DNA of 53,894 nucleotides. Source: Acidobacteriota bacterium. Its GTDB lineage: Bacteria > Acidobacteriota > Terriglobia > Bryobacterales > Bryobacteraceae. Shown here in pieces: positions 1 through 11,098 of this stretch (positions are counted from its first letter, which is position 1; every line of letters begins with the position of its first letter). The stretch is from assembly GCA_026394075.1 (NCBI GenBank), contig JAPKYX010000141.1, forward strand, positions 1 to 53,894, read 5' to 3'. Made by a program: the position numbers and the translations under genes. The notes under the pieces were generated by a model. The model searched no databases. It was not told the DNA's origin and saw only the letters and a program-made list of their open reading frames with translations.

Positions 1-42
1 AGCTTGGGGCTTTCTCACGCACCCGAACAGAGCCCCAAGCTG
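1..42. repeat. 11-bp perfect inverted repeat, terminator-like hairpin
   Basis: Bases 1-11 (AGCTTGGGGCT) are exactly complementary to bases 32-42, with a 20-base loop. It lies just past the stop codon of the minus-strand glycosyltransferase, where a terminator would be expected. There is no T-tract on either strand inside the window, so it could be a Rho-independent terminator missing its tail or a structured 3' end. The window starts exactly at the repeat, so the arm may extend further. Confidence 0.5.
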
Positions 43-67
43 ACGCATGGGGCTGGGCCACGGGGGT

Positions 68-1249
68 TTAGCTAGCCACTTCCTCGTAGACCGACATCAC
101 TTGGGCCGCCGTAGTATCCCAATCAAAGCGGCGGGCCTGCTTCAATCCCCGCGCGATCAGTTCCTCGCGATAAGCGGTGTTGAGCAGTACCTCCCGCATG
201 CCGCGCACAATGTCGAACAGGTTTTCCGGATTCACCAGCTCAGCGGCGTCGCCCACGGCTTCCGGCAAGGAACTGATCCGTGAGACCACGGTGGGCGTCC
301 CCGCCGCCATCGCTTCCAGCGGCGGCAGCCCAAAGCCTTCATAGAGCGATGGAAAGACGAACAGCTCCGCCTCTTCATAGAAGGCCCGCAGCGCGTCAAA
401 GCTGACAAAGCCGAAGAAGCGGACCACGCTTTCCAGACGCGTCTCGACAACCGCCCGGCGGACAGCCGGGTACTTCGATAACTCATCGCCAATGATCAGC
501 AGCCGCAGATTGGCATAGTGCGGATGCCCGGCCAATTCCGCCCGCAGGACCGCGAACGCCTCAATCAGCTTCGGGATATTCTTCTGCTTGCGGATGGTGC
601 CAGCATAGAGGATGTAAGGGTAGTTGATCTGATAGCGCTCCAGCAACCGCTTCCGGTACAGGCCCGCCGCGTGCGGACCGCCCGCCCGGGCATCGGCCGG
701 CACGAACGGCTGGAGAAACTTCGGGTCGATCGCGCCATAGATCTGCCGGATCCGCTCCGGCGGAATACCCAGCAGGTCCTCGACATCCAGTTGCGTCGCC
801 TGACTGACCGCAATCACCCGCGCCGCCCGCTTTAGACCACGCCGAAAGCGGAACAACTTGTAGGCTCGGCGGATCCGGCTGGCGCGGGCGGTGACGTCGT
901 CCGGGTACAAGACGCTGGACATGTCGTGGACCGTAACAACATAAGGCGACTGCAGCAGAATCGGAACCGAGTTCAACGGAATATGCACCAGGCTGGGCGA
1001 AAACCGCCGCAGAAAGAGCGGAAAGCTGACCTGATTGACCAACCCGGAATCGGAGCGCTGAAACTCCACCGGCTGAAAGCGCGCCGGCAGCGTCGGCAGT
1101 TCGTGCAGATCCTGCTTGCGCCCGGCCAAGTAGAACGTGTGCGGATCGTCGCGCCGCGCCAGGGCCTTGATCAGGTTGCGGATGTAGGTGCCGATGCCAT
1201 AATCGCGGACGCGGCGCACGTCGATGGCGATGCGAAGGGGCGGAGGCAC
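68..1249 (-). CDS. GT4-family glycosyltransferase
   Basis: Predicted cytosolic retaining glycosyltransferase of the GT4 (Glycos_transf_1) family, 393 aa, a normal length. The N-terminal Rossmann half opens with RIAIDVRR and a Gly-Thr-Tyr loop (GIGTYIRN). The C-terminal half carries [10 protein letters not shown] and the family donor-binding signature [21 protein letters not shown], in which the EGFGLPPLE glutamates are intact. Sugar donor and acceptor cannot be read from sequence; such enzymes usually build cell-surface polysaccharide or glycolipid. It is transcribed divergently from the next glycosyltransferase across about 107 bp. A second GT4 enzyme of similar architecture lies at 43514-44581. 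Confidence 0.9.
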   Translation of the reverse strand: MPPPLRIAIDVRRVRDYGIGTYIRNLIKALARRDDPHTFYLAGRKQDLHELPTLPARFQPVEFQRSDSGLVNQVSFPLFLRRFSPSLVHIPLNSVPILLQSPYVVTVHDMSSVLYPDDVTARASRIRRAYKLFRFRRGLKRAARVIAVSQATQLDVEDLLGIPPERIRQIYGAIDPKFLQPFVPADARAGGPHAAGLYRKRLLERYQINYPYILYAGTIRKQKNIPKLIEAFAVLRAELAGHPHYANLRLLIIGDELSKYPAVRRAVVETRLESVVRFFGFVSFDALRAFYEEAELFVFPSLYEGFGLPPLEAMAAGTPTVVSRISSLPEAVGDAAELVNPENLFDIVRGMREVLLNTAYREELIARGLKQARRFDWDTTAAQVMSVYEEVAS

Positions 1250-1356
1250 GCCTCCAGTCTATCTCTCGTCGTGCCTAAATTGAATCTTCAGTTGGAGTTA
1301 TGCCGGGCATTGCAATAACTGGAACCCTCACGGCGAGCGCCAGAATCTAAAGGGCG

Positions 1357-2616
1357 ATGGCTCGTTTTGTTCTCACAACCTTTGGCTCCTTTGGTGATCT
1401 GCATCCCTACATCGCGGTTGCGCTGGCACTGCGGGGGCGCGGGCACAACGTGACCGTGGTGGCCAGCGAAGCCTACCGGATAAAGGTGGAAAGCGAAGGC
1501 CTGCACTTTCACCCCTGCCCGCCCGATCTGACGCAGTTTCTGGACGACCCGGAAGCGTTCCGCATGGCCATGCACCCGCGCCTGGGCACGCAGTACATTC
1601 TCACCAAGATGGTGCTGCCCTATCTGCGGCAAAGCTATGACGCAACGCTCGCGGCCTGCCAGGATGCCGACCTGATCGTCAGCCACGTCCTCAGTTTCGC
1701 CACGCCCCTGGCGGCCGAAAAGCTCGGCAAGCGCTGGCTGCAGGTGGCGCTGCAACCGTTGGCCTACATGTCGACCGAAGAACCGATGCTGCACCCGGCT
1801 TTCTCCTTCTTGAGCCCGCTCCACGGGGTGAGTCCGGCGCTGTACCGCAAAGTATTTAAGGCGGTTGCGGGCGTGTCGCGGTTCTGGGCCCGGCCCATCC
1901 ACCGGCTGCGGCAGGACCTGGGACTGCCCCCCAGCCGGCAGAATCCGTTACTCGAAGGCATGTTCTCCCCGCACGGCAATCAGAGCTGGTTCTCGCGCCA
2001 CTTTGCCCCTCCCATGAGCGATTGGCCGGCCGGGAGTGAGCCGTTGGGGTTCCCGATCTACGACCAACTGACGGCCGGGCAGCCCCTCCCTCCGGGACTC
2101 AACGAGTTCATGGATGCGGGCGAGCCTCCGGTGGTGTTCACGCTAGGCTCCAGCGCCGTCATGACGGCCGGAGCGTTCTACACCGAGGCCCTGAAGGCGG
2201 TAGAGATGCTGGGCTGCCGCGCGGTGATGCTGGTGGGATTGTTTGGCCGCAACCCGCTGCCACCAGTCTCGTCCAAGGTTTTTGTCGGTGACTACGCGCC
2301 CTATTCGGCGATCTTCCCGCGAGCACTGGCGACGGTCCATCAAGGGGGCGTGGGAACGACAGCGCAGGCGCTCCGCTGCGGGCGACCGACGGTGATTGTC
2401 CCGTTCAGCCACGACCAACCCGACAACGCCGCCCGCTGCGTCCGGCTGGGCGTGGGGCGCACGGTCTCCCGGTCGAACTACTCCGCCCGCTCCATTGCGG
2501 AGGCGCTGCGGGGCATTGAGACGCTGTCGCCCCGATCAAAGGAGTTGGGCGCACGGATCGCCGCCGAGGACGGCCTGACGCGGATCTGTGAAGGGTTAGA
2601 GGCTCACTTGAAGTAA
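1357..2616 (+). CDS. GT1/MGT-type UDP-glycosyltransferase
   Basis: A 419-aa glycosyltransferase of the GT1/GT28 (GT-B fold) group that glycosylates lipids, macrolides or other small molecules. The N-terminus (TFGSFGDLHPYIAVALAL) is the usual acceptor-domain opening with GxxGDxxP. The C-terminal donor site shows FTLGSSAV, then HQGGVGTTAQALRCGRP and FSHDQPDNA, the HxGGxGT and DQ motifs that hold the nucleotide sugar. The ATG at 1357 has an AAGGG sequence six bases upstream. The gene is alone on its strand and faces the downstream minus-strand operon tail to tail. Substrate unknown. Confidence 0.88.
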   Translation: MARFVLTTFGSFGDLHPYIAVALALRGRGHNVTVVASEAYRIKVESEGLHFHPCPPDLTQFLDDPEAFRMAMHPRLGTQYILTKMVLPYLRQSYDATLAACQDADLIVSHVLSFATPLAAEKLGKRWLQVALQPLAYMSTEEPMLHPAFSFLSPLHGVSPALYRKVFKAVAGVSRFWARPIHRLRQDLGLPPSRQNPLLEGMFSPHGNQSWFSRHFAPPMSDWPAGSEPLGFPIYDQLTAGQPLPPGLNEFMDAGEPPVVFTLGSSAVMTAGAFYTEALKAVEMLGCRAVMLVGLFGRNPLPPVSSKVFVGDYAPYSAIFPRALATVHQGGVGTTAQALRCGRPTVIVPFSHDQPDNAARCVRLGVGRTVSRSNYSARSIAEALRGIETLSPRSKELGARIAAEDGLTRICEGLEAHLK

Positions 2617-2632
2617 GCCCCGCATCCCGCCA

Positions 2633-3898
2633 CTAGGGGTGCGGCTGAGCCGCCGGGGCGTGCGCGTCACCCGGCAAGGCCGCCGGGTTCTCAATCCGTT
2701 CCAGTTGAACGGCGGCGGCGGACCGGAGGTTAATCGCCATCTGCGGCACCAGGCCCAGCGCGACCAGCAGTAGAATCAAGGCCGCCAGCGGCCACCGCTC
2801 CCGTGTAATGGCATCCGGGACGATCATCGTGGGGGCCAACCGTCGACCCAGGAACAGGATGCCGAACAGCCGGAAGATGCCAATGGCGTTTAGAGCCGTC
2901 GCCAGCGGGACGGCCAGGCCAATCCAGGGGTGTGTCTCCAGCGCCCCATGCATCAGCAGATCTTCGGACACAAAGCCCAACGTGCCGGGCAAGCCCACCA
3001 GCGCGACGCCCGCCACGACGAAGAACACCGCCAACCGCGGGAAGCGGCGTCCGAGGCCCAGATACTCGGTGCCCGAGATCGGCAATCCGTGGCGCACTTC
3101 AACGAGACGCAGCACCCCAAACAACGCGGATGTCGCGATGGACACCACCATCCAGTGCAACATCGCCCCAGTGATCGCCTGCCGGTTCAGACTTTCGAGA
3201 CCCGCCAGAATGGTCGAGGCCTGGCTAATCGCCACCCAGGCCAGCAGGCGGCGCGGCTTGCGGTCCGCCACGGCCACAATCGCACCCAGGACCGCCGTGA
3301 AAAGCCCGAGGTCGGCCAGAATGCTAAGTGACGCCCGCGAGGCATCGCCCAGCAGCGGGAGCGCCACGCGAGCCACGGTGACAGCGCCGAAGTGGCCATT
3401 CAGCACCAGGCCCGTGACCAGCAAATCCCCCCGCTCCATCGCCTGCGGCACCCAGGAGTGAAGGGGGAAAATGCCTTTGCGCTGGATCACAGCCAGCGTC
3501 AGCAGCGCAAATGGCAGTTGCCCGCCCGACCAGGCCGCACCACTGAGTGACGACAACAGCCAGGGGTCGGCCGCTCCGGCGGCGATGCCATGTTGAATGA
3601 TCAACGCCAACCCACCGGCCAACGCCATTCCACCCAACGCCATCGAGGTGCGGGTGAGCCGGCCCAACCGTGGATCTTCCACCAGAGGCCAGGCACTCAG
3701 GATCCAGCCCACGGCATAAAGCGCCAGATGGTTGGCCGTGTAGACCAGGGCCGTGCCGGCCAGCACCATCAACCAGCGCGTGATGCGGTTCCCGGTCAAG
3801 TCCTGCTTCGGAGCCAGCATCAGCATCGCCAGCCACAGCACCGCATACAGCATCAGCGGCACCGCATTAAAACTGTCCAGCAGCAGCCAGTTAGTCAT
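2633..3898 (-). CDS. NuoL/NuoM-like proton-conducting membrane subunit, last gene of the dab operon
   Basis: A hydrophobic 421-aa protein of the NADH-quinone oxidoreductase/Mrp antiporter membrane family (proton_antipo_M type), with about 12 predicted membrane segments. A central QRKGIFPLHSWVPQAMERGD stretch matches the Lys-plus-SWLPxAM signature of proton-channel subunits. I place the start at the ATG at 3898, which overlaps the previous gene by eight bases (ATGACTAA); the frame is open further upstream but codes low-complexity Arg/Pro sequence. Being the second NuoL-like gene behind dabA, it is probably a second membrane subunit of the same transporter. The usual DAB complex has one such subunit, so its exact role is inferred. 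Confidence 0.8.
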   Translation of the reverse strand: MTNWLLLDSFNAVPLMLYAVLWLAMLMLAPKQDLTGNRITRWLMVLAGTALVYTANHLALYAVGWILSAWPLVEDPRLGRLTRTSMALGGMALAGGLALIIQHGIAAGAADPWLLSSLSGAAWSGGQLPFALLTLAVIQRKGIFPLHSWVPQAMERGDLLVTGLVLNGHFGAVTVARVALPLLGDASRASLSILADLGLFTAVLGAIVAVADRKPRRLLAWVAISQASTILAGLESLNRQAITGAMLHWMVVSIATSALFGVLRLVEVRHGLPISGTEYLGLGRRFPRLAVFFVVAGVALVGLPGTLGFVSEDLLMHGALETHPWIGLAVPLATALNAIGIFRLFGILFLGRRLAPTMIVPDAITRERWPLAALILLLVALGLVPQMAINLRSAAAVQLERIENPAALPGDAHAPAAQPHP

Positions 3899-5282
3899 GA
3901 AGCACGTCCACTTCCTCCCGGGCGGCCGCGCTTGGGGAAGCGCTTTGGGCACTGACCACGGCGCGGGCCGCCGGGGCCGGGCCACCAGTCAGCTGTTCCT
4001 CCACCCGCACCAGCCAAGCCGACAACCGCGCCAACGGCCGCACCGCAACGCTGTCCAGCAGGCGGTCCAGATGCGCGCGATCGACAGCAAACCAGTAGAG
4101 GCGGCGCCTCAAGCCGAACGGGAGAATGCCCTCAATCGACAGTCCGCCCGCCTCCACTTGGCCGCCGGAAGCCGCGTGGATCCGGTGATACTCGTGCAGC
4201 ATCGAGGGTGCCCGCAGAAATTGCAGCGTGCGAATGGTGGAATGGCCCAGGATGTGAAGAAGCGCCAGCGTCGTCCAACCCATCGCAATTTCAAAAAAGA
4301 TCAACCCCAGCTGCGTGACGGCCGCATAAGCCAGCGACGTCTTGGCGTCCGGACAAACGCGCCCCACAAACACGCCGTGCAGCGCGGTGGCCAAGCCCAC
4401 CAGGGCCACGGCCCCCAGCGCCACGGGCGAAGATTCCAGCAATGGCCGGGCCCGCAGCAGGAGGTACGCCCCTAAGTGGACCGAGATCGCTCCGTAGAAT
4501 ATGGCGCTCGACGGCGTCGGACCCTCCATAGCCCGTGGCAGCCAGCCGCTAAAGGGAATCTGCGCCGCCTTGCCCATGGCTGCCAGCAGCAGCAACAGGC
4601 CCACGATCGTGGCCTGATTGGGGTCCAGCGTATGCGCGTCCAACGCCGGCAAGGCAGCCGAATGCCGGAAGTGGTGCAAGGCAAAGATGCCCACCAGCAA
4701 ACCCACATCCGCTGACCGGTAAGTAGCAAACACCCGCAGGGCATTGGTGACGGGGCCCGGCCGCTCAAAGAAGTACGAGATCAGCAGCACCGAACTCAGC
4801 CCCACCAGTTCCCAGCCGCCCACCAGCAAATCAAACGACCCGGCGGCAAAGCCCAGGGTCGCCCCGAAGCCGAACAGATGCAGCAGCACGAAGAACCGCA
4901 GGAAGCCGGGTTCGCGATGCATATAGGTCCGCGAGAAGGCCGCCACGAGGCCCGTCAGCACCGTGGTCAGGCCCAGCAGGGGCAGCGAGACGCCATCAAA
5001 GTACAGCTCAAACTTGAAGGCGTAGTCACCCACACGGAACCAGTCGCCATAGTCGGCGTGCAGTGACGGCAACTGGGCGGCATGCATCAGCCAGGCCCCC
5101 GTCAACACGCAAAGCGCCGCGACGGTATAGATCAGGCCGGTGACCCGCGCCACCAGTTTCTCCGGTGGCTCCCAGCCCGCCAGCCAGCTTAGCGCCAGCA
5201 ACAAAAAGCCCGCGCCCGGCAGGGCCACGGTCAGAAAGAGGACCGTACTCATCGGGTCGCCACTCATAAAGGAGCCATTCAT
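3891..5282 (-). CDS. dabB: NuoL-like membrane subunit of inorganic-carbon transporter, DabB-like
   Basis: A 463-aa polytopic membrane protein related to NuoL/MrpA. It shows GWELVGLSSVLLISYF and AAMGKAAQIPFSGWLPRAM followed by EGPTPSSA, the proton-channel signature with the conserved Lys and Glu/His residues. In the DAB systems DabB is a NuoL-like subunit that couples cation flux to DabA. The ATG at 5282 overlaps the dabA stop (TGATG), which implies translational coupling; the frame stays open to 5345 but those codons overlap the dabA 3' end. In-frame ATGs 15 and 30 bases further in are alternatives. The stop overlaps the next NuoL-like gene. Confidence 0.85.
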   Translation of the reverse strand: MNGSFMSGDPMSTVLFLTVALPGAGFLLLALSWLAGWEPPEKLVARVTGLIYTVAALCVLTGAWLMHAAQLPSLHADYGDWFRVGDYAFKFELYFDGVSLPLLGLTTVLTGLVAAFSRTYMHREPGFLRFFVLLHLFGFGATLGFAAGSFDLLVGGWELVGLSSVLLISYFFERPGPVTNALRVFATYRSADVGLLVGIFALHHFRHSAALPALDAHTLDPNQATIVGLLLLLAAMGKAAQIPFSGWLPRAMEGPTPSSAIFYGAISVHLGAYLLLRARPLLESSPVALGAVALVGLATALHGVFVGRVCPDAKTSLAYAAVTQLGLIFFEIAMGWTTLALLHILGHSTIRTLQFLRAPSMLHEYHRIHAASGGQVEAGGLSIEGILPFGLRRRLYWFAVDRAHLDRLLDSVAVRPLARLSAWLVRVEEQLTGGPAPAARAVVSAQSASPSAAAREEVDVLHD

Positions 5283-5962
5283 CAGACCGCCCCCGCCATT
5301 TCGATCTCCGCCACGGGCAAGTGCGCCCGGTGGCCGGCATACCAACTGATCGAAGAGGCCGCCCGCGGCGTCTCCCCAGGTTCAGGCTGATAGAGCTCAA
5401 AGCCCCAGGGCCGTAGCACGGAGATCTGTGAAGTTTCCGGGTCCACCGCCGCAAACCGGACCCAGCGGTTGCGGGCCACCTCTTCGACAAACGGAATGCT
5501 GCTGATCGTTGCCGCCAACTGTTCTGGGCTCGTCTCGACCACAAACAAAATCCGGACCGGCTCATGAATCTCCACCATCTGCAACGGCAGTCCGGTGCGG
5601 AGATCGCTGGAATGGCCGTCCATCACGCCCACCAGGCCCGTGATGTTGTGCGGCAGCTTGGTGCCGCAACCATAGCGTTGGTTGTCCACAAAGGAGAAGT
5701 AGTATTCCAGGCTGATGCCCCCGCAGACCGGCCCCACGGCCGACATCAGGCGCGTCAGGTACTGGCCTTGCGTATCGGCGCCAGGGTCGTAGGACACCAG
5801 AAAGTAGCGGCGGTCGAGAAACAGCCCGCGCGTCAGTTCTCGCTGGCCGACAACGCAGACGGCGTTGGTGCAATGGCCATACTCCTTCGACATGCTCCAG
5901 CCCCTGTTTGGGTCCGGCCGCTCCGTCAGCCGATTCAAAGCGGCGGGCGCGCTCATGGGCAT
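5282..5962 (-). pseudogene. dabA: C-terminal part of DabA in a shifted frame
   Basis: From about base 5884 down to the stop at 5282 this frame encodes EYGHCTNAVCVVGQRE, a SYDP segment, EYYFSFVDNQRYGCGTKLPH, a GVMDG segment and DLRTGLPLQMVEIHEPVR. These are conserved C-terminal DabA motifs, and they belong to the same gene as the frame ending at 5562. The first 26 codons of the open frame (5962-5885) are only the shadow of the upstream dabA coding sequence. The fragment could be translated separately from an internal ATG at 5893, but it lacks the zinc site, so a split functional gene is unlikely. Its stop overlaps the dabB start. Confidence 0.8.
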
Positions 5963-8042
5963 TGGCGGCGCGCGCGCGATCTAGCGTGGCACGCAGCTCC
6001 GCCAGCTCTGCGTCATGTGCGCGGGGCATCGCCTCCAGATCATACAGATCGATCTCATCGCTGGACGTATCGTGATAGCCGCCCACAAACCAGGTGTCGG
6101 CGGGGATCATGATGCCGCGATCCCGCAGCGCCAGCCGGACCTCCGGGTGATTGGCCATGGCGGCAAACAAGCGGGCATTGGGCCCGCCGCGACGTCCACC
6201 GCACGCTCCGCAATCATGGGCCGATTCATGCGGGTTGTTCAAGCTGGTGGAACCATGGCCCAGCACCACCACCAGCCGCGAGAACCGGGTCCTCAAGCCG
6301 GCGGGTGCCAGCACACTGGCGACGCGCTCCACCTTTTCAGCCACCGTAAAGCCCAGCACCAGGCCTTCGTTCAAGTGGTGCCCGTGCTCGTCATTGCGCA
6401 TCAGCGTGACTTCGGTGCGCGGTTCCGGCAGAAACAGATCGTTCAGCCGGGCCATCAGCTGGCCATACCGGCGCGGTGCCAGAATGCGGATTAACAACGG
6501 GAACATCGAAAACAGGCCCAGGATGGCCGTGCTGATCCAGCCCAGCCAGAGCGTCCGTGAAGACTTCACCGCGCCCTGGGCGAACTGCGACCACAACCGG
6601 CGCAGAGCCCGGCGTCGCTCGTGCAGGTCGGCATGCTCCGCCACGGGCTGCTCGCGGATGGCGTGTTGAGGCTTCACCACCACCGGGCACAGCGACACGC
6701 CGTGCGGATCGTCAATGCCCGCGTAGTCCATGGCCACGCCAAAGAAGCCCGCGGCCCCCAGCGTCTCCACCTGCGGGTCCAGTTCTTCCAGGTGGCGCCG
6801 GATGGACTCCTCACGCTCGTCAATACAGAAGAATACCTGCGCCTTGGGAGTGCCGGACACCGGCCGCCGGCGATTGCCACGCAACCGTTCGGCGATCGGC
6901 CGCAACACATCGCGCTCATGGTGATACTCATAGGCGATGTGCCACACACGGCGCCGCTCCACGGGGTGAAACGACAGCACCTCGCGGCAGAAGCGCTCGC
7001 GGTTCTCGCGGCTGAAGGCCTCAAGGTCCGCCACGCCGTACCCTAACGCTTCGGCGGCTGTAAACAGAGCGGTTGTGTTCACCAGCGCCGTCCGTTCCGC
7101 CATAGCTTCCGGCTGCCCCACCTCGGCGCTGGATGTCCGGGGAGCGAACGCCACCAGGGTCAAGCGCACCGCCAGATACTCCATCAGCGAGCACGGCACG
7201 CGCTCATGCGGGGCCAGATACGGCTCTTCCTGCAGCCGGTAGAACATACCGGCCCAACCACCCAGCGCCAGCAGTTCCTGACGCAGGAACTGCTCCTGCC
7301 GCGCCACATCAATATCCAGCCGCCGCAGCATCTCCTCGACGGTCTGGATCGCAGTCCACTGGTGGCGGCGCTGACGCGCCATCTCGGCCGCCAGGCCGGG
7401 AAGCGGCTCCACCATGCGAGTGGTTTCAAACAGTGATCGGACAGCCGCCAGAAAGCCCAACTGCCGGTCCGGCATCGGCCAGTACGCGACGCCCTGGTCC
7501 AGAAAGGCACCGCACAGGCGGATGATCAACGGGTCCACCACGGCGCGCACCGCCGCGGGTGTAGCGGGGCCGTCGGCCTCATTCCGGTCCGCCGATTGAG
7601 GGACGGTGAAGAGCCGGCGGCAAGTCTCAAACAGGTGACGCCGTTGGGGGGCCACACCACCTTCCGCCAGCCACCAGCTGATTTCGGCCGCGTCATCCAG
7701 CGCCGGCGGTGCCAGCAATACCGCCCGCCGCAGCGCGCGCCGGTCCAGCAGAAACGGCACAATCTCGGCATCCGGCTCCCAGCCCAACACCACGTCGAGA
7801 TCCTCCGCCGTGATCCGGCCACGGTCGAAATCCCTCCGGTAGGCGGCCTCCGTCATGTAAGGCTCGTTGCCATACAGACGCGCGGCCTCCTGCACCGCCT
7901 CATCAAAGGGCAGATGTTGGAACGCGTGCAAGGTATTGTGGTGAATAAACACCCCAATGGGCCCTTGAGCAGGCAGCAAGTGCGCCAGATGCTCGACGGT
8001 GTGCGCCAGTCCGTGGTCAGCGTGATGGGCGGCAGTCTTCAT
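5562..8042 (-). CDS. dabA: DabA (DUF2309/UPF0753), main reading frame, ends in a frameshift
   Basis: Predicted cytosolic, zinc-dependent beta-carbonic-anhydrase-like subunit of the DAB inorganic-carbon pump. The putative zinc/active-site residues C406 and D408 (FFCIDER), H596 (VLGHGS) and C611 (HDCGACGG) keep the C-x-D and H-x14-C spacing known from Halothiobacillus DabA. The frame is family-like up to about residue 719 (LEHVE). It then continues as unrelated Arg/Pro-rich sequence to 5562, while the true C-terminus resumes in another frame at about 5884. The join GAA-G-GAG shows a frame change, and homologs as I recall them have roughly ten extra residues here, so a deletion of about 30 bases is likely. 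As read, the 826-aa product lacks the genuine last 200 residues. Confidence 0.85.
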   Translation of the reverse strand: MKTAAHHADHGLAHTVEHLAHLLPAQGPIGVFIHHNTLHAFQHLPFDEAVQEAARLYGNEPYMTEAAYRRDFDRGRITAEDLDVVLGWEPDAEIVPFLLDRRALRRAVLLAPPALDDAAEISWWLAEGGVAPQRRHLFETCRRLFTVPQSADRNEADGPATPAAVRAVVDPLIIRLCGAFLDQGVAYWPMPDRQLGFLAAVRSLFETTRMVEPLPGLAAEMARQRRHQWTAIQTVEEMLRRLDIDVARQEQFLRQELLALGGWAGMFYRLQEEPYLAPHERVPCSLMEYLAVRLTLVAFAPRTSSAEVGQPEAMAERTALVNTTALFTAAEALGYGVADLEAFSRENRERFCREVLSFHPVERRRVWHIAYEYHHERDVLRPIAERLRGNRRRPVSGTPKAQVFFCIDEREESIRRHLEELDPQVETLGAAGFFGVAMDYAGIDDPHGVSLCPVVVKPQHAIREQPVAEHADLHERRRALRRLWSQFAQGAVKSSRTLWLGWISTAILGLFSMFPLLIRILAPRRYGQLMARLNDLFLPEPRTEVTLMRNDEHGHHLNEGLVLGFTVAEKVERVASVLAPAGLRTRFSRLVVVLGHGSTSLNNPHESAHDCGACGGRRGGPNARLFAAMANHPEVRLALRDRGIMIPADTWFVGGYHDTSSDEIDLYDLEAMPRAHDAELAELRATLDRARAANAHERARRFESADGAAGPKQGLEHVEGVWPLHQRRLRCRPARTDARAVSRPPLLSGVLRPWRRYARPVPDAPDVGRGAGLRGHQPGILLLLCGQPTLWLRHQAAAQHHGPGGRDGRPFQRSPHRTAVADGGDS

Positions 8043-8062
8043 GGATCCGGGGAACCTCTAGC

Positions 8063-9646
<1,584 letters not shown>

Positions 9647-9685
9647 AGTACCCAAGCATCCGCTGCGGACCCCCGGTCCGGCTAT

Positions 9686-9722
9686 CCCCTCCGCATGGGG
9701 TTGTTTACCGCGTGGAGAGGGG
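9686..9722. promoter_or_regulatory. imperfect inverted repeat between divergent SulP and porin genes
   Basis: CCCCTC at 9686-9691 and GAGGGG at 9717-9722 form the outer arms of an inverted repeat in the 116-bp divergent intergenic region. This is the place where a shared operator for the carbon-uptake operon and the porin would sit. The inner arms pair poorly and no known operator is recognised, so this is only a candidate. Confidence 0.3.
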
Positions 9723-9762
9723 ATTCCCAATCATCGCGGCGGCCCTTAGGATGGAGAGATAA

Positions 9763-11055
9763 ATGGCGAACCGTATTTTTATCAGTACCTTAGCGGCATA
9801 TCTCAGCCTGGGCTGGCTGATGGCGGCCGACAATCGTGGTCCCCTCAATCAGGAGCTCCCCTCTTGGCTGACCCTGGGCGTCCAGACCCGGCTGCGGGCC
9901 GAAGGGCAGCACGGCATCCGGTTCAGTGAAGGCAATGACCAGGATTTCCTGCTCCAGCGGTACCGCTTCTCAACGCTGATCCGTCCCGTCTCGTGGCTGC
10001 AGTTATACGGCGAAGTGCAGGATAGCCGAAGCGTCGGCATCCCCACCCACGACCCCTCCTACCGCGACACCATGGACGTCCGCCAGGCCTATCTGGGGCT
10101 GGGCCGGGAAGGTGGCCCCTGGGAGCTGAAAGTGGGCCGCCAGCGCCTGGCCTTTGGTTCCGAACGCCTGCTGGGCAACGCCGAGTGGAGCAATGTCCCG
10201 CGCGTCTATGATGGTGCCCGCCTGGGCCTGCACCATGGGGCTGATCGCGTGGACCTGTTTGCGGCCTCCGTGGTGCAATCCGACGCCGACCACTGGGACC
10301 ATCACCGGCCCGGCAACAATCTCTATGGTGTGTACGCTTCGCTGGGTTCGCTGATTGCAGGCAGCAAGATTGAGCCCTACTTCCTCTACCGGGTCAGCCC
10401 CAGCAGTGGCGGCGAGTTCGGCCGGTTGGCCCACTACGACGGCGCGACCGTAGGGGTCCGCACAGCGGGCGGTTTTCGCAAGCTGTGGACGTATGAGAGC
10501 GAGATGATCGGCCAGCGCGGCACCATTGGCGCAGCCTCCCTGCGCGCCTGGGCCTTGATGGCGCAGGCCAACCGGCGGATCAGCCAGCTGCCGTGGAACG
10601 CCACGCTAGCCACTGAATTCAACTATGCCTCCGGTGACCGGCACCAAGGGGACGGCCAACTGAACACCTTCGACCAGCTCTACCCCACCAATCACCTGAT
10701 CTACGGCCTCACCGATCAGCAAGGCCGCCGCAATGCCGAAAATGGCCGGGCGGCGCTGAAGCTCCAGCCTCGTAAGTGGCTGACGGTTCGCGCCGAGCAG
10801 CGCTACCTGTGGCTGGCCAGTAAGTACGATGCGTTGTACGCCTTCAACGGAGCCATCTCCGTCCCGGCCGTCCGCGGCGGCGCGCAGTATCGCGATGTTG
10901 GCCACGAGTTCGACCTGATGGGCGATTTCGTTACCTCCAAGTACTACAACATTGGCGCCCAATGGGGCCACCTGACGCCCGGCAAGTTCTTGAAAACCTA
11001 CTCACCGGGTGCCGGACGGGGCTTTTACGCCTTCTTTGTAGACTTTCACCTGTAG
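9763..11055 (+). CDS. outer-membrane porin, alginate-export-like beta-barrel
   Basis: A 430-aa protein with a signal peptide (about residues 1-20, ending in MAADN) followed by repeated amphipathic beta-strand segments. Segments such as DVRQAYLGLG, LKVGRQRLAFGSERLLG and GARLGLHH are typical of the alginate-export/Alginate_exp porin family, and the C-terminus ends in an aromatic strand (FYAFFVDFHL), as expected for a BAM substrate. The ATG has a good Shine-Dalgarno sequence (GGAGAG). It lies back to back with the SulP/dab operon, so it may admit the same anion through the outer membrane, but families of this kind are often named alginate export on homology alone. Confidence 0.8.
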   Translation: MANRIFISTLAAYLSLGWLMAADNRGPLNQELPSWLTLGVQTRLRAEGQHGIRFSEGNDQDFLLQRYRFSTLIRPVSWLQLYGEVQDSRSVGIPTHDPSYRDTMDVRQAYLGLGREGGPWELKVGRQRLAFGSERLLGNAEWSNVPRVYDGARLGLHHGADRVDLFAASVVQSDADHWDHHRPGNNLYGVYASLGSLIAGSKIEPYFLYRVSPSSGGEFGRLAHYDGATVGVRTAGGFRKLWTYESEMIGQRGTIGAASLRAWALMAQANRRISQLPWNATLATEFNYASGDRHQGDGQLNTFDQLYPTNHLIYGLTDQQGRRNAENGRAALKLQPRKWLTVRAEQRYLWLASKYDALYAFNGAISVPAVRGGAQYRDVGHEFDLMGDFVTSKYYNIGAQWGHLTPGKFLKTYSPGAGRGFYAFFVDFHL

Positions 11056-11062
11056 ATAGCCG

Positions 11063-11098
11063 GCTGGCCGGTGAGACGTTAGCATTTCACAGGCCAGC
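11063..11098. terminator. hairpin between convergent porin and regulator genes
   Basis: GCTGGCC (11063-11069) pairs with GGCCAGC (11092-11098), extended inward by GTGA (11071-11074) with TCAC (11087-11090). It fills the 42-bp gap between two convergent genes and touches the stop codon of the response regulator. There is no long T-run, so it may stop transcription of both genes weakly or only protect 3' ends. Confidence 0.55.

Noticed and set aside
2932..3461. Several long plus-strand frames opposite the NuoL/M-like genes and dabA
   Set aside because: They overlap well-supported membrane protein genes, have Arg/Pro/Gln-rich compositions, and show no family motifs; they are shadows of the high-GC coding strand.
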